Shown: positions 18,157 through 26,615 of the stretch, one piece after another
Numbering within the stretch: position 1 is the first letter of the stretch
How the letters are laid out: each line of letters starts with the position of its first letter
Origin: Candidatus Rokuibacteriota bacterium
GTDB taxonomy: Bacteria; Methylomirabilota; Methylomirabilia; Rokubacteriales; CSP1-6
Reading direction: 5' to 3'
Length of the DNA: 64,000 nucleotides
Assembly: GCA_016188005.1 (NCBI GenBank)
Contig: JACPIQ010000004.1
Span: 1-64,000 of the forward strand
Made by a program: the position numbers and the translations under genes
The notes under the pieces: model-generated
What the model was told of the DNA's origin: nothing
Seen by the model: only the letters and a program-made list of their open reading frames with translations
The model's database searches: none

Positions 18157-18734
18157 TCGGCAGGAGCGGGGTCCGCGCGGCCCTTCGCCGCATAGGCCGC
18201 CTCGAACCAGGTGGGAGGCACGTTGTGCCGCTCCGCCACCTGACGCACCGCCGATTGCACCTCCCAGTAGTCCTTCTTGGTCATCCCCTTCAGGGTGCCT
18301 ACAGCGGGGATGGAAGAATCAATCTCGTTCAGCTGGTCGGCGACCTTCTGGTCGATCGGGAGATGCAGGAACGCCCGGAGCCGTAGCCAATCCCCTTCCT
18401 CGAGCAACTCGCGGTTCGCCACGATCTCGTATACGACGATGTTCACCAGCTTCGCGAAGTACGCCCAGCGATCATTGCGGAGGCCGTTCTTCGAAAACGC
18501 GCGCCAGCAGGCGAGCTCCACGATGCCCGTGAGCCACTCATCGTATTTGTCGCGCGTTTGGATCTTGGCGATTTCTGCCGGTCGGAGGTGCTGAAAGAGC
18601 GCGTCCTGGAGTTCGCGGTTGGTACCGCGGCGGAAGAGGCGGGCCATCGCGCCCTTCTCGACGACGTACTTGATGCGCCGTCTAACGAGCGCATTCCGGT
18701 ACTCCTCGGTGGAGAACGGGGCCGAGGGGGACAT
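18153..18734 (-). CDS. Hypothetical 193-aa protein
   Basis: No family was recognised. The sequence from ATG 18734 (MSPSAPFSTEEYRNALVRRR) is charged and predicted helical, without membrane segments, cysteines or a clear catalytic motif. An aromatic-rich region, NDRWAYFAKLVNIVVYEIV, lies near the middle. The upstream in-frame extension to 18983 overlaps the SSB start and was rejected. It is divergent from the SSB operon and shares a roughly 200-bp intergenic region with it, so a regulatory link is possible but not shown. Confidence 0.6.
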   Translation of the reverse strand: MSPSAPFSTEEYRNALVRRRIKYVVEKGAMARLFRRGTNRELQDALFQHLRPAEIAKIQTRDKYDEWLTGIVELACWRAFSKNGLRNDRWAYFAKLVNIVVYEIVANRELLEEGDWLRLRAFLHLPIDQKVADQLNEIDSSIPAVGTLKGMTKKDYWEVQSAVRQVAERHNVPPTWFEAAYAAKGRADPAPAE

Positions 18735-18942
18735 GCCTCGCTGATACCACGGCTCCCCAGAAGAGGGAAGGCAGTTCGAGAACAGAGGCCGCGCCAGCCT
18801 CTGCCCTCCGCCATCTCCCGCTCGACCCGCGAGCCGCTCGATCTGATCGGGTCTGGTCTGGGAGTGACCCACGGGCGAAGGGAGGTGGCACTGCACCCAC
18901 CCGTCGACGATCACCCCCAACACGCAGAGAAAGGAGCACGCG

Positions 18943-19347
18943 ATGAACAGCGTCAACGTGGTCATGTTGCTGGGGCACCTCACGCGCGATCCCGAGCTTC
19001 GCTACACGCCCTCGGGGGCGGCAGTGTGCCAGATGGGCCTGGCGCTCAACCGCCGCTGGAAGGACCAGGGCGGCGAGGCGCAGCAGGAGACGACCTTCGT
19101 GGAGATCACGACCTGGGGCAAGCAGGCCGAGACGGTGGCGCAGTACCTCACCAAGGGCCGCGCGGTGGCCGTCGAGGGGCGGCTCCAGGAGGACCGCTGG
19201 GAAACGGAGTCGGGCGAGAAGCGCTCGCGGCTCAAGGTCGTCGCCCAGCGGGTGACCTTCCTGTCCTGGGCGGGCGCCCAGGCGCCGACCTCGGCCGCCG
19301 GCGACGAGCCGGCGCCGGACTGGGTGACGGAAGGAGCGGAGCGATGA
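18943..19347 (+). CDS. ssb: Single-stranded DNA-binding protein
   Basis: This 134-residue SSB has the typical OB-fold start MNSVNVVMLLGHLTRDPELR. Next come CQMGLALNRRWKDQGG, TTFVEITTWGKQAETVAQYL and a GRLQEDRWETESGEKRS strand region. The C-terminal tail is short and acidic but lacks the DDDIPF-type tip of chromosomal SSBs, so it is likely a mobile-element SSB. A strong ribosome-binding site (AAAGGAG, 6 nt before ATG) is present. It is first in an operon with a 78-aa gene, a Rad52-like annealase and an exonuclease, an arrangement like phage recombination modules. Confidence 0.92.
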   Translation: MNSVNVVMLLGHLTRDPELRYTPSGAAVCQMGLALNRRWKDQGGEAQQETTFVEITTWGKQAETVAQYLTKGRAVAVEGRLQEDRWETESGEKRSRLKVVAQRVTFLSWAGAQAPTSAAGDEPAPDWVTEGAER

Positions 19348-19580
19348 TCCCCGCCGGCCCGAGTGTCATCACCCTCGAGATGCTGCGTCTCATCCGCCGG
19401 GCGCTCGCGGAGACCCCCGAGCTGACTCAGGCGATCACGGTGCTCGCGGACCGCGTCGACCGGCTCACGGCGGAGCTGGCGCTCGGGGAGCTCAGCGAGC
19501 TGACCAAGCTCGCAGCCCGCGCGCTCCGCCACCTCGACACCATGGACATCGGCCACAACGGCCACGGAGGTCAGCCATGA
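19344..19580 (+). CDS. Hypothetical 78-aa protein of the SSB-Rad52 operon
   Basis: This small, mostly helical protein includes ITVLADRVDRLTAELAL, which could form a short coiled coil. It overlaps the SSB gene by 4 bp and the Rad52-like gene by 4 bp (ATGA at both ends), so it is certainly translated as part of the operon. I recognise no family. Position suggests an accessory factor for annealing or SSB loading. Confidence 0.75.
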   Translation: MIPAGPSVITLEMLRLIRRALAETPELTQAITVLADRVDRLTAELALGELSELTKLAARALRHLDTMDIGHNGHGGQP

Positions 19581-20350
19581 ACCGCGCGTTGCTGGAGAAG
19601 CCGTTCGAGCCCGGGCAGATCCGCCAGCGCAAGGGGCGGAACGGCCTGCTTGACTACGTGGAGGGCCACAGCGTGATCCAGCGTCTCAACGAGGCGCTGG
19701 AGGGCGCCTGGTCCTTCGAGATCGTGCAGCACGAGATCAGGGAGGAGGAGGTGCTCGTCATCGGTCGGCTCACGGCCGGGAACGTCGTGAAGATGGCCTT
19801 TGGCGGCTCGCAGGTCACGCGGGAGCGGGAGAGCGGCACGGCCATCTCGCTCGGTGACGACCTTAAGAGCGCCAGCACGGACGCGCTGAAGAAGTCCGCG
19901 ACCTTCCTCGGCGTGGGCCTGCATCTCTACGCCGAGAAGCCCCTCGGCGGGCGAGGGCCTGCGCCCGGCCGAGGCTTCGCCCCCCGCGCCGTCGCCAGCG
20001 CACCGTCAGCTGCGGCCCCGGCCCCGCGCGGGGTCAGCAGCGCACCGGCTGCGGCGCCCGCGGCCCCGCAGCCGTCGGCGAGCACGCCAGCCAACGGGAG
20101 CCGGCCCGGCAACGGCAGCGACCGCGGCAACGGCGGCCGCGCCGGCAACGCGAGCCGCACGACCAACGGCGCCGCCACGCCCCGGCAGCTGGACGCGATT
20201 GTCAAGGTCGCGCTCGCCAAGGGGCTCGACCCGGGGGCGGTGGACGCGATGAGTCTCCGCGTCTTCAACAGGAAGCCCGACGCCCTCACCCACGAGGAGG
20301 CGGCCGGCCTCATCAGGGAGCTCTCGAACCTCAAGCGCCGCGTCGCCTGA
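19577..20350 (+). CDS. Rad52/Rad22-like single-strand annealing protein
   Basis: This is a 257-residue protein. Residues 1-120 match the Rad52/Rad22 annealase core, with NGLLDYVEGHSVIQRLNEAL, WSFEI and SGTAISLGDDLKSASTDALK. An Ala/Pro-rich linker with (P)GNGS-type repeats (about 120-200) follows, then a helical C-terminal domain that starts TPRQLDAIVKVALAKG. The linker is highly GC-biased. The protein probably anneals SSB-coated strands in homology-driven recombination, together with the SSB and exonuclease encoded alongside. No bacterial RecT signature is seen. Confidence 0.85.
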   Translation: MNRALLEKPFEPGQIRQRKGRNGLLDYVEGHSVIQRLNEALEGAWSFEIVQHEIREEEVLVIGRLTAGNVVKMAFGGSQVTRERESGTAISLGDDLKSASTDALKKSATFLGVGLHLYAEKPLGGRGPAPGRGFAPRAVASAPSAAAPAPRGVSSAPAAAPAAPQPSASTPANGSRPGNGSDRGNGGRAGNASRTTNGAATPRQLDAIVKVALAKGLDPGAVDAMSLRVFNRKPDALTHEEAAGLIRELSNLKRRVA

Positions 20351-20428
20351 TGGCTCGCGGCTTCACCTGCTCACGGGGAGGGCGCCGACGCGCTCTCCCC
20401 CGTCGTGCGTTCACGAGGAGAATCCATC

Positions 20429-21235
20429 ATGGTCCCCACCGAGATGCGCTCGCAGCCGCATGTCTCGTTCTCTCAGCTCGACCAGTACCTGCGCTGCCCC
20501 TTGAAGTACAAGCTTATGTACGTGGATCGCCTGCGCCCCGACTTCGTCCCGGCGGCGCTGGCCTTCGGCTCCGGGATCCACGGGGCGGCGGCCTTCTTCC
20601 TCCGCGGGATCCAGCAGGGCGCCCCGCCGAGCCTCGCCGACGTGCAGGCCTTCTTCGAGGGCTACTGGGGCCTCGAGACCGCGAGCCGGCCCATCCGCTT
20701 CGGCGAGAAGGATACGAAGGAGAGCCTCCTCGACCTGGCCACCCGGATGCTCGAGGTGTTCCACAAGAGCCAGATCCCCGGCACCGAGATCGTCGGCGTG
20801 GAGCAGGCGTTCGACGTGCCGCTCATCGACCAGGAGACGGGCGAGGTGCTGGACCGCTCGCTGGTCGGGAGCCTCGACCTGCTGGAGCGCGATGCCGAGG
20901 GGCGGCTCGTGGTTGTGGATCTCAAGACATCAGCCCGCAGGTATACCGATCTCCAGGTGGAGGCGAGTCTGCAACTATCCGTCTACTCGTACGCGACGGC
21001 GATGAACGGGCTGGCCGACCAGGAGGACCTGCGGCTGCGCTTCGATCTGCTGACGAAGACGAAGCAGCCGGAGCTGCACCGCTACTGGACCCAGCGGGAC
21101 CGGGCGGCCAACGTGCGCCTCTTCCACCTGGCGGCGGAGATCCTGCACGCGATCGAGCTGGGCGTGTTCGTGCCGAACCCGGGGTGGCAGTGCAAGGAGT
21201 GCCCGTACCGGAGCCGGTGCTGGGCCGGGAGATGA
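20429..21235 (+). CDS. Cas4/RecB-like PD-(D/E)XK exonuclease with Fe-S cysteines
   Basis: This 268-residue protein carries a PD-(D/E)XK active site (VVVDLKTSARR, Asp164 and Lys166) and a downstream QLSVYSYA motif. One N-terminal cysteine (Cys23, YLRCPLKYK) and three C-terminal ones (Cys255, Cys258, Cys264) form the 4Fe-4S set of Cas4/AddB-type nucleases. A GAGGAG precedes the ATG. It closes the SSB-Rad52 operon, so it most likely resects DNA ends to feed the annealase. Two partial copies of its sequence occur elsewhere in the window (about 9.1 kb and 22.8 kb). No cas1 or cas2 is nearby, so a CRISPR role is unlikely. Confidence 0.85.
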   Translation: MVPTEMRSQPHVSFSQLDQYLRCPLKYKLMYVDRLRPDFVPAALAFGSGIHGAAAFFLRGIQQGAPPSLADVQAFFEGYWGLETASRPIRFGEKDTKESLLDLATRMLEVFHKSQIPGTEIVGVEQAFDVPLIDQETGEVLDRSLVGSLDLLERDAEGRLVVVDLKTSARRYTDLQVEASLQLSVYSYATAMNGLADQEDLRLRFDLLTKTKQPELHRYWTQRDRAANVRLFHLAAEILHAIELGVFVPNPGWQCKECPYRSRCWAGR

Positions 21236-21238
21236 CCC

Positions 21239-22399
21239 TCAGGGGCGGGGAGAGATTTTCCCCGAGAGGAGGCGTCTGGCGCTGGCACGCCAGTCGATCG
21301 CGTTTCTGCGTGTGAGCGGCACCAATTCTAAGGCGAATAGCCATCCGGCCGCTAAGTCACGATTGCCCGATTCAATGCCATGCCGGAACGCGTCCTGGAG
21401 CGGACGGAACAGTTCCTTGTCGACCGGAGCGACGGCAACTTGTAGGACGTGGGTGTTCACCACGGCTGCGACCTTGCCAAGGGGGCATCCGGTAGCCAAG
21501 GCGGCGAGGTCCCTTATCAGGGGGTGAGCCTCGATTGCCCGCTGGCCGGTCGGCGAGGTACTGGGCGGTCCCGTCCGGCTGACATCGGGGCGGGGCTTAC
21601 CCGAAAGGGCTGTCGTACGAGGGCCCAGTGTGCGTGCGTCTGCATCCGTGAAGGTCCCCGTAAAGGAGACAGGCTCTACCGCATGCGCATAGAGGGCGCG
21701 GCTGCCGTCAAGCTCGTCCTCAACAGGGCGGCAGTGAACAACCTGCCCAACAGAGACATGCAAGACGTCGGGCACGTTAACGGCTACCCAGCGATTCCCA
21801 TTCAAGCAGATGTCGACAAGCTTCAGGCTGATCCGGGAGCGCGTGACAGTGTCCGGACGACCGCGCCAGCCAGTTCTCTCGCTGACTCTCGTTACGACCC
21901 CGAGCACCGAGGGCGAAGGACCGTCGCCCTTGTTCGGCCAGCCATAAGGCTCGTCCGGGCTCAGGGGGCTAAGCTTGGGTCGGGGGATGATTTTCGGCGG
22001 AGCATAGAGGCCGACAAGTCGCATGAGGCTGGGTGACTTGGATGCGGTTCGGCGTCCAACGTCCGAAGACAGGCATGGGTGCTTGGGCCAAGGTGGGCCA
22101 AGCTCATCGAAGAAGACGACATCCCCGTTCCCATTGGTATGGAAGAAGATAAACGCCCCGCAGATCGGGCATGTCGTCGGGTGGGTGAAGCGGACCCCCG
22201 AGTCGCTTCGCGCGTGACCCCGCTGCCAAGCTTGTGACGCGCGCTCTACTGGAGCCGTCGGCGGGCTCCAGCCCTCGCGAATGGTCTCACCTCCGTAGGA
22301 GAAGTCGCTGGAACACGACCCGGACAGGTGGATGGGGGTCACCTGCCCATCCACGTACCGGAAGATGATTTCGCCGCCGCAGTTGTAGCAGGTGGACAT
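21239..22399 (-). CDS. Hypothetical 386-aa protein with zinc-binding CxxC motifs
   Basis: The start MSTCYNCGGEIIFRYVDG gives one CxxC knuckle. A second block, CPICGAFIFFHTNGNGDVVF followed by PWPKHPC, gives another probable metal site. The middle and C-terminal parts are unassigned. The ATG at 22399 was chosen because the zinc motif begins at once; the longer in-frame extension to 22555 is poor. The gene is convergent with the exonuclease gene, ending only 3 bp past it. I recognise the FF-HTNGNGDVVFFDELG-type motif as recurrent in hypothetical proteins but know no function. Confidence 0.65.
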   Translation of the reverse strand: MSTCYNCGGEIIFRYVDGQVTPIHLSGSCSSDFSYGGETIREGWSPPTAPVERASQAWQRGHARSDSGVRFTHPTTCPICGAFIFFHTNGNGDVVFFDELGPPWPKHPCLSSDVGRRTASKSPSLMRLVGLYAPPKIIPRPKLSPLSPDEPYGWPNKGDGPSPSVLGVVTRVSERTGWRGRPDTVTRSRISLKLVDICLNGNRWVAVNVPDVLHVSVGQVVHCRPVEDELDGSRALYAHAVEPVSFTGTFTDADARTLGPRTTALSGKPRPDVSRTGPPSTSPTGQRAIEAHPLIRDLAALATGCPLGKVAAVVNTHVLQVAVAPVDKELFRPLQDAFRHGIESGNRDLAAGWLFALELVPLTRRNAIDWRASARRLLSGKISPRP

Positions 22400-22538
22400 G
22401 CCGTTCCCCCCCGGGGTCGTCCATGTCAGATGAGCCGCTCCGCTAGCGCAGGCCTTACCGTCATGCGGCCATAGGCGGGTCAGGGACTTGGGGAAGAGAG
22501 ACCAGCGTCCTGATTGTCTTGCGCGGCGGCGCGGACCT

Positions 22539-22736
22539 TCACCGCAACGACGCACAGGGGAACGGCCGGACCGCGCGCCTTGGGCGCTTCGCGAGCCGCC
22601 ACACTTCGATAGCCCGCCTGTAATGCGCTTTCAGCGCGGCGCCTCCCCACTTGAACTCCAAGAACACCCAACCGTTCCGGAACCCCAGCTGGCGCATAGA
22701 CGCTCGAACCAGCCGCTTGAGGTCTCGTTCCCGCAT
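22539..22736 (-). CDS. Small hypothetical protein (65 aa), doubtful
   Basis: This is a short basic ORF (starts MRERDLKRLVRASMRQLG, contains GWVFLEFKWGGAALKAHYRR). It looks protein-like but has no convincing ribosome-binding site, and it could be a leftover of a longer gene. It is included because the composition is more coding-like than the other frames here. Confidence 0.35.
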   Translation of the reverse strand: MRERDLKRLVRASMRQLGFRNGWVFLEFKWGGAALKAHYRRAIEVWRLAKRPRRAVRPFPCASLR

Positions 22737-22802
22737 GGGCGGAACGTACGGCGGCGAAAGAACGGCGTCAAGGACGAAGGGGCCGGATCGGGGCGAGGCC
22801 CA

Positions 22803-22892
22803 TGCAGTTGGACGATCGCCGAGATCCCCGAGGTGATCGAGATGGGTGTCTTCCTCCCGAAGCCAGGTTGGCAGTGTAAGGGTTTTCCCTAG
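22803..22892 (+). pseudogene. C-terminal remnant of a Cas4/RecB-like exonuclease
   Basis: The frame reads IAEIPEVIEMGVFLPKPGWQ then CKGFP and a stop. The end of the intact exonuclease at 21235 reads AAEILHAIELGVFVPNPGWQ then CKECPYRSRC, so this is a diverged copy that has lost the last two cysteines. The 353-bp gap from 22737 to 23089 contains this remnant and, presumably, the promoter of the downstream defence operon. I see no other gene in it. Confidence 0.6.
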
Positions 22893-23089
22893 TGGCGCCG
22901 GCATTGGGCGGGGCTGAAGGGGATGAGCCGTAGCGGAGCCCCCCTGCTGTGTCCTATCCTGTCACAGGTACGACGAACCATCGCGGAGGAGACTCAGGGG
23001 GATGCGTGGTGCAGGCCGGACGAAGGTGGACAAGGCCGCCTCTCCTGTGATCGCTCCCCGCCTGGGGGAGCGGGGGAGCTGCTGACACA

Positions 23090-26000
23090 ATGAGGCTCGA
23101 AGATCTCAAGCCGAACGCGGCCGTACGCGGGATCCTCCCGGACTGCCTCGTCACCGTCGTGAGCGTCCAGTGGTTCGGCACGGAGGCGCTCGAGCTCACG
23201 TACAAGGACCCGGCGGGCCGCCCGGCCAACACGCTCCTCTACCGCCACGACGAGCCCCGCTTGGAGGTCGTCGAGCAGGGCCGCCCCTGGAGCTTCGACG
23301 GCGACGGGGCGCTCTTCCGCCTGGTCTCGGAGGCGCACCGGATCCGGCTGGCGCACCTGTTCGACCCGGTGCTGGCTGTCCACACCTCGCTGGTGGACCG
23401 CTCCCGCACCAGATCACGGCGGTCTACGAGGCGATGCTGCCGCGCCAGCCGCTCCGCTTCCTGCTGGCCGACGACCCGGGTGCCGGCAAGACGATCATGG
23501 CGGGGCTCCTGATGAAGGAGCTGGTGGCCCGCGGCGACCTGCAGCGGTGCCTGGTCGTCTGCCCGGGCAGCCTGGCCGAGCAGTGGCAGGACGAGCTCTA
23601 TCGGCGCTTCCACCTGCCCTTCGAGATCCTGACCAACGACAAGCTGGAGGCCGCCCGCACCGGCAACTGGTTCATGGAGACGAATCTCGTCATCGCCCGG
23701 CTGGACAAGCTCTCCCGCAACGAGGACGTGCAGGACAAGCTCAAGGCCCCGGACTGCCGCTGGGACCTCGTCGTCTGCGACGAGGCCCACAAGATGTCGG
23801 CCACGTTCTTCGGGGGCGAGATCAAGTACACCAAGCGCCACAGGCTCGGCCAGCTCCTCGGGACCCTGACGCGGCACCTCCTGCTGCTCACGGCAACCCC
23901 GCACAACGGCAAGGAAGAGGACTTCCAGCTCTTCATGGCGCTGCTCGACGGCGACCGCTTCGAGGGCCGCTTCCGGGACGGAGTCCACACCGCGGATGTG
24001 TCGGACCTCATGCGCCGGATGGTCAAGGAGGGGCTCCTCAAGTTCGACGGCACGCCGCTCTTCCCGGAGCGGATCGCCTACACGGTGCCGTACAAGCTCT
24101 CGGACGCCGAGGCTCAGCTCTACAAGGCCGTGACCGACTACGTGCGCGAGGAGTTCAACCGGGCCGAGGCGCTCCAGAACGACAAGAGGGCCGGCACGGT
24201 CGGCTTCGCGCTCACCATCCTGCAGCGCCGTCTCGCGTCATCCCCCGAGGCGATCTATCAGTCGCTGCGCCGCCGGCGGGAGCGGCTCGACAGGCGCCTC
24301 CGCGAGCTGGAGCTGCTCCAGCGTGGAGGCGAGATCGCCCCGGCGGTCACTCCCGTGGCCCCGACTCTGGATCCGGAAGACGTCGAGGACCGGGAGGACG
24401 CGCCGGACAACGAGGTCCAGGCCGCCGAGGAGGAGATCCTCGACCAGGCCACCGCCGCGCGAACCACTCGGTGCGCCGCAGCGGGGAAGACAGGAAGTGG
24501 CGAGAGTTGGCGAGCCTGCTCGGGGAGATCTTCACCGAGACGGCCCTGGCCGGCCGCGTGTCGGAGCCCGAACCAGGTCCCAGAGGCTCGGGCGCCATCC
24601 CGAAGCCCGAGTCATCCCCCCGCCAGAAGCTCGTCCTGTTCACCGAGCATCGGGACACGCTCGCGTATCTCGAGCAGCGCGTCACCACGCTCCTCGGTCG
24701 GAAGGAAGCCGTCGTGATCATCCACGGCGGCCTGGGGCGCGAGGAGCGCACCAAGGCCCAGGAGTCCTTCCTGCACGACCCCCACGTCCAGGTGCTCCTG
24801 GCCACCGATGCCGCCGGCGAGGGCATCAACCTCCAGCGGGCGCACCTGATGGTGAACTACGACCTGCCATGGAATCCGAACCGGATCGAGCAGCGCTTCG
24901 GGCGCATCCACCGGATCAACCAGACCGAGGTCTGCCACCTCTGGAATCTGGTGGCCGAGGAGACGCGGGAGGGAGACGTCTACCGGACGCTGCTGGAAAA
25001 GCTCGAGCAGGCGCGACAGGCTCTCGGCGGCCAGGTGTTCGACGTCCTCGGCAAGCTCCAGTTCGAGGGCCGGCCGCTCCGCGAGCTGCTGATCGAGGCG
25101 ATCCGCTACGGCGAGCAGCCCGAGGTGCGGGCGCGCCTCAGCCGCGTGGTGGCCGAGGCCGTGGACCGGCAGCAGCTCCAGAGCCTGATCGAGGAGCGGG
25201 CCCTGGCGCACGACGCCATGGACGCGAGCCGTGTCTACCGGATCCGAGAGGACATGGAGCGGGCCGAGGCCCGGCGGCTCCAGCCGCATTACATCGAGTC
25301 CTTTTTCCTGGAGGCCTTCCGGTACCTGGGCGGAACGCTGAGGCAGCGCGAGCCCCGCCGGTACGAGGTGACGCATGTCCCGGCGCCCGTCCGCAACCGC
25401 GACCGGCTCATCGGCGTGGGCGAGCCGGTGCTCCCCCGCTACGAGCGCATCGCCTTCGAGAAGCCGCTCATCCAGCCCCAGGGCCAGCCGCTGGCTGCCT
25501 TCGTCTGCCCCGGCCACCCCCTGCTCGACGCCACCATCGACCTCACGCTGGAGCGCCACCGCGACCTCCTCCGCCGGGGCACAGTGCTGGTGGACGAGCG
25601 GGACCCTGGCGTGACGCCTCGCGTTCTCCTCTACCTCGAGCACGCGGTCCAGGACGCGAGCCTGACCCGAACGGGCGAGCGTCGCGTCGTCTCCAAGCGC
25701 GTGCTCCACGTGGAGCTCGATGCCGCGGGCAGCACCCGGCACCTCCACTACGCGCCCTACCTCGACTTCCGGCCGCTCGCTGCCGATGAGCCGGGCGTTG
25801 ACGCCCTGCTCGCCCGCCCCGAGTGCGGCTGGATCACCCGGGACCTGGAGCAGGCCGTGCAGACCTACGCCATCACCCAGGTGGTGCCGGCGCACGTGGC
25901 CGAGGTACGGGCCCGCAAGGAGGAGCTTGTCGCCAAGACTGAGGCTGCCGTCAAGGACCGGCTCACGAAGGAGATCAGCTACTGGGATCACCGCGCCGAG

Positions 26001-26615
26001 GAGCTGAAGCTCCAGGAGCAGGCGGGGCGGCCGAATGCCCGGCTCAACTCCAACGAGGCCCGCAGGCGCGCCGACGCCCTGCAAGCCCGCCTCGAGAAGC
26101 GGCTCGAGGATCTGAGGCTCGAACGCCAGCTCGCCCCCCTGCCGCCCGTGGTCCTGGGCGGCTTCCTGGTGGTGCCCGCCGGGCTCATTGTCGCCATGAC
26201 CGGCCGAAGTGCCTCGCCGGTAGCCACGTCCGCCGACACCCAGGCATCCGCCGCGCGGGCACGCGCCCTCGTGATGGAGACCGAGCGGAGCCTCGGCTTC
26301 CAGCCTACCGACCGCGAGCACGAGAAGCTCGGCTACGACATCGAGAGCCGCGTCCCGGGCACGGGCCGGCTGCGGTTCATCGAGGTGAAGGGCCGGGTGG
26401 CCGGCGCCGCGACCATCACGGTCACGAAGAACGAGATCCTCTACTCACTGAACAAGCCGGAGGACTTCATCCTGGCCATCGTCGAGTTCCGGGAGGACGG
26501 TGGCCACCGTGCGCACTACGTGCGTCGCCCCTTCCAGCGCGAGCCCGACTTCGGCGTCACCAGCGTGAACTACGACTTCGCTGAACTGCTTGCACGAGCA
26601 GAGCCTCCGCGATGA
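23090..26615 (+). pseudogene. SNF2-family helicase with C-terminal DUF3883, disrupted by two frameshifts
   Basis: Three overlapping frames together make a helicase of about 1170 residues. Frame one (from ATG 23090, [19 protein letters not shown]) ends in usable sequence near 23400, where one missing C (GACCG for GACCCG) breaks it. Frame two carries Walker A ([14 protein letters not shown]), the DEAH box ([11 protein letters not shown]) and [10 protein letters not shown], up to about 24465. Frame three runs to the stop with ATDAAGEGINLQRAHLMVNY and WNPNRIEQRFGRIHRINQ. It ends in a DUF3883-like domain (LGYDIESRVPGTGRLRFIEV, then KGR). The second junction may also have lost some residues. It is first in the defence operon and overlaps the next gene by 4 bp. 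Sequencing error is the alternative to real inactivation. Confidence 0.8.

Noticed and set aside
20429-21235. Cas4 of a CRISPR-Cas locus
   Set aside because: No cas1, cas2 or repeat-spacer array nearby; the gene belongs to an SSB-Rad52 recombination operon.
23380-24480. Programmed ribosomal frameshifting in the SNF2-DUF3883 gene
   Set aside because: No slippery heptamer is visible at either junction, and the second junction appears to lack residues.
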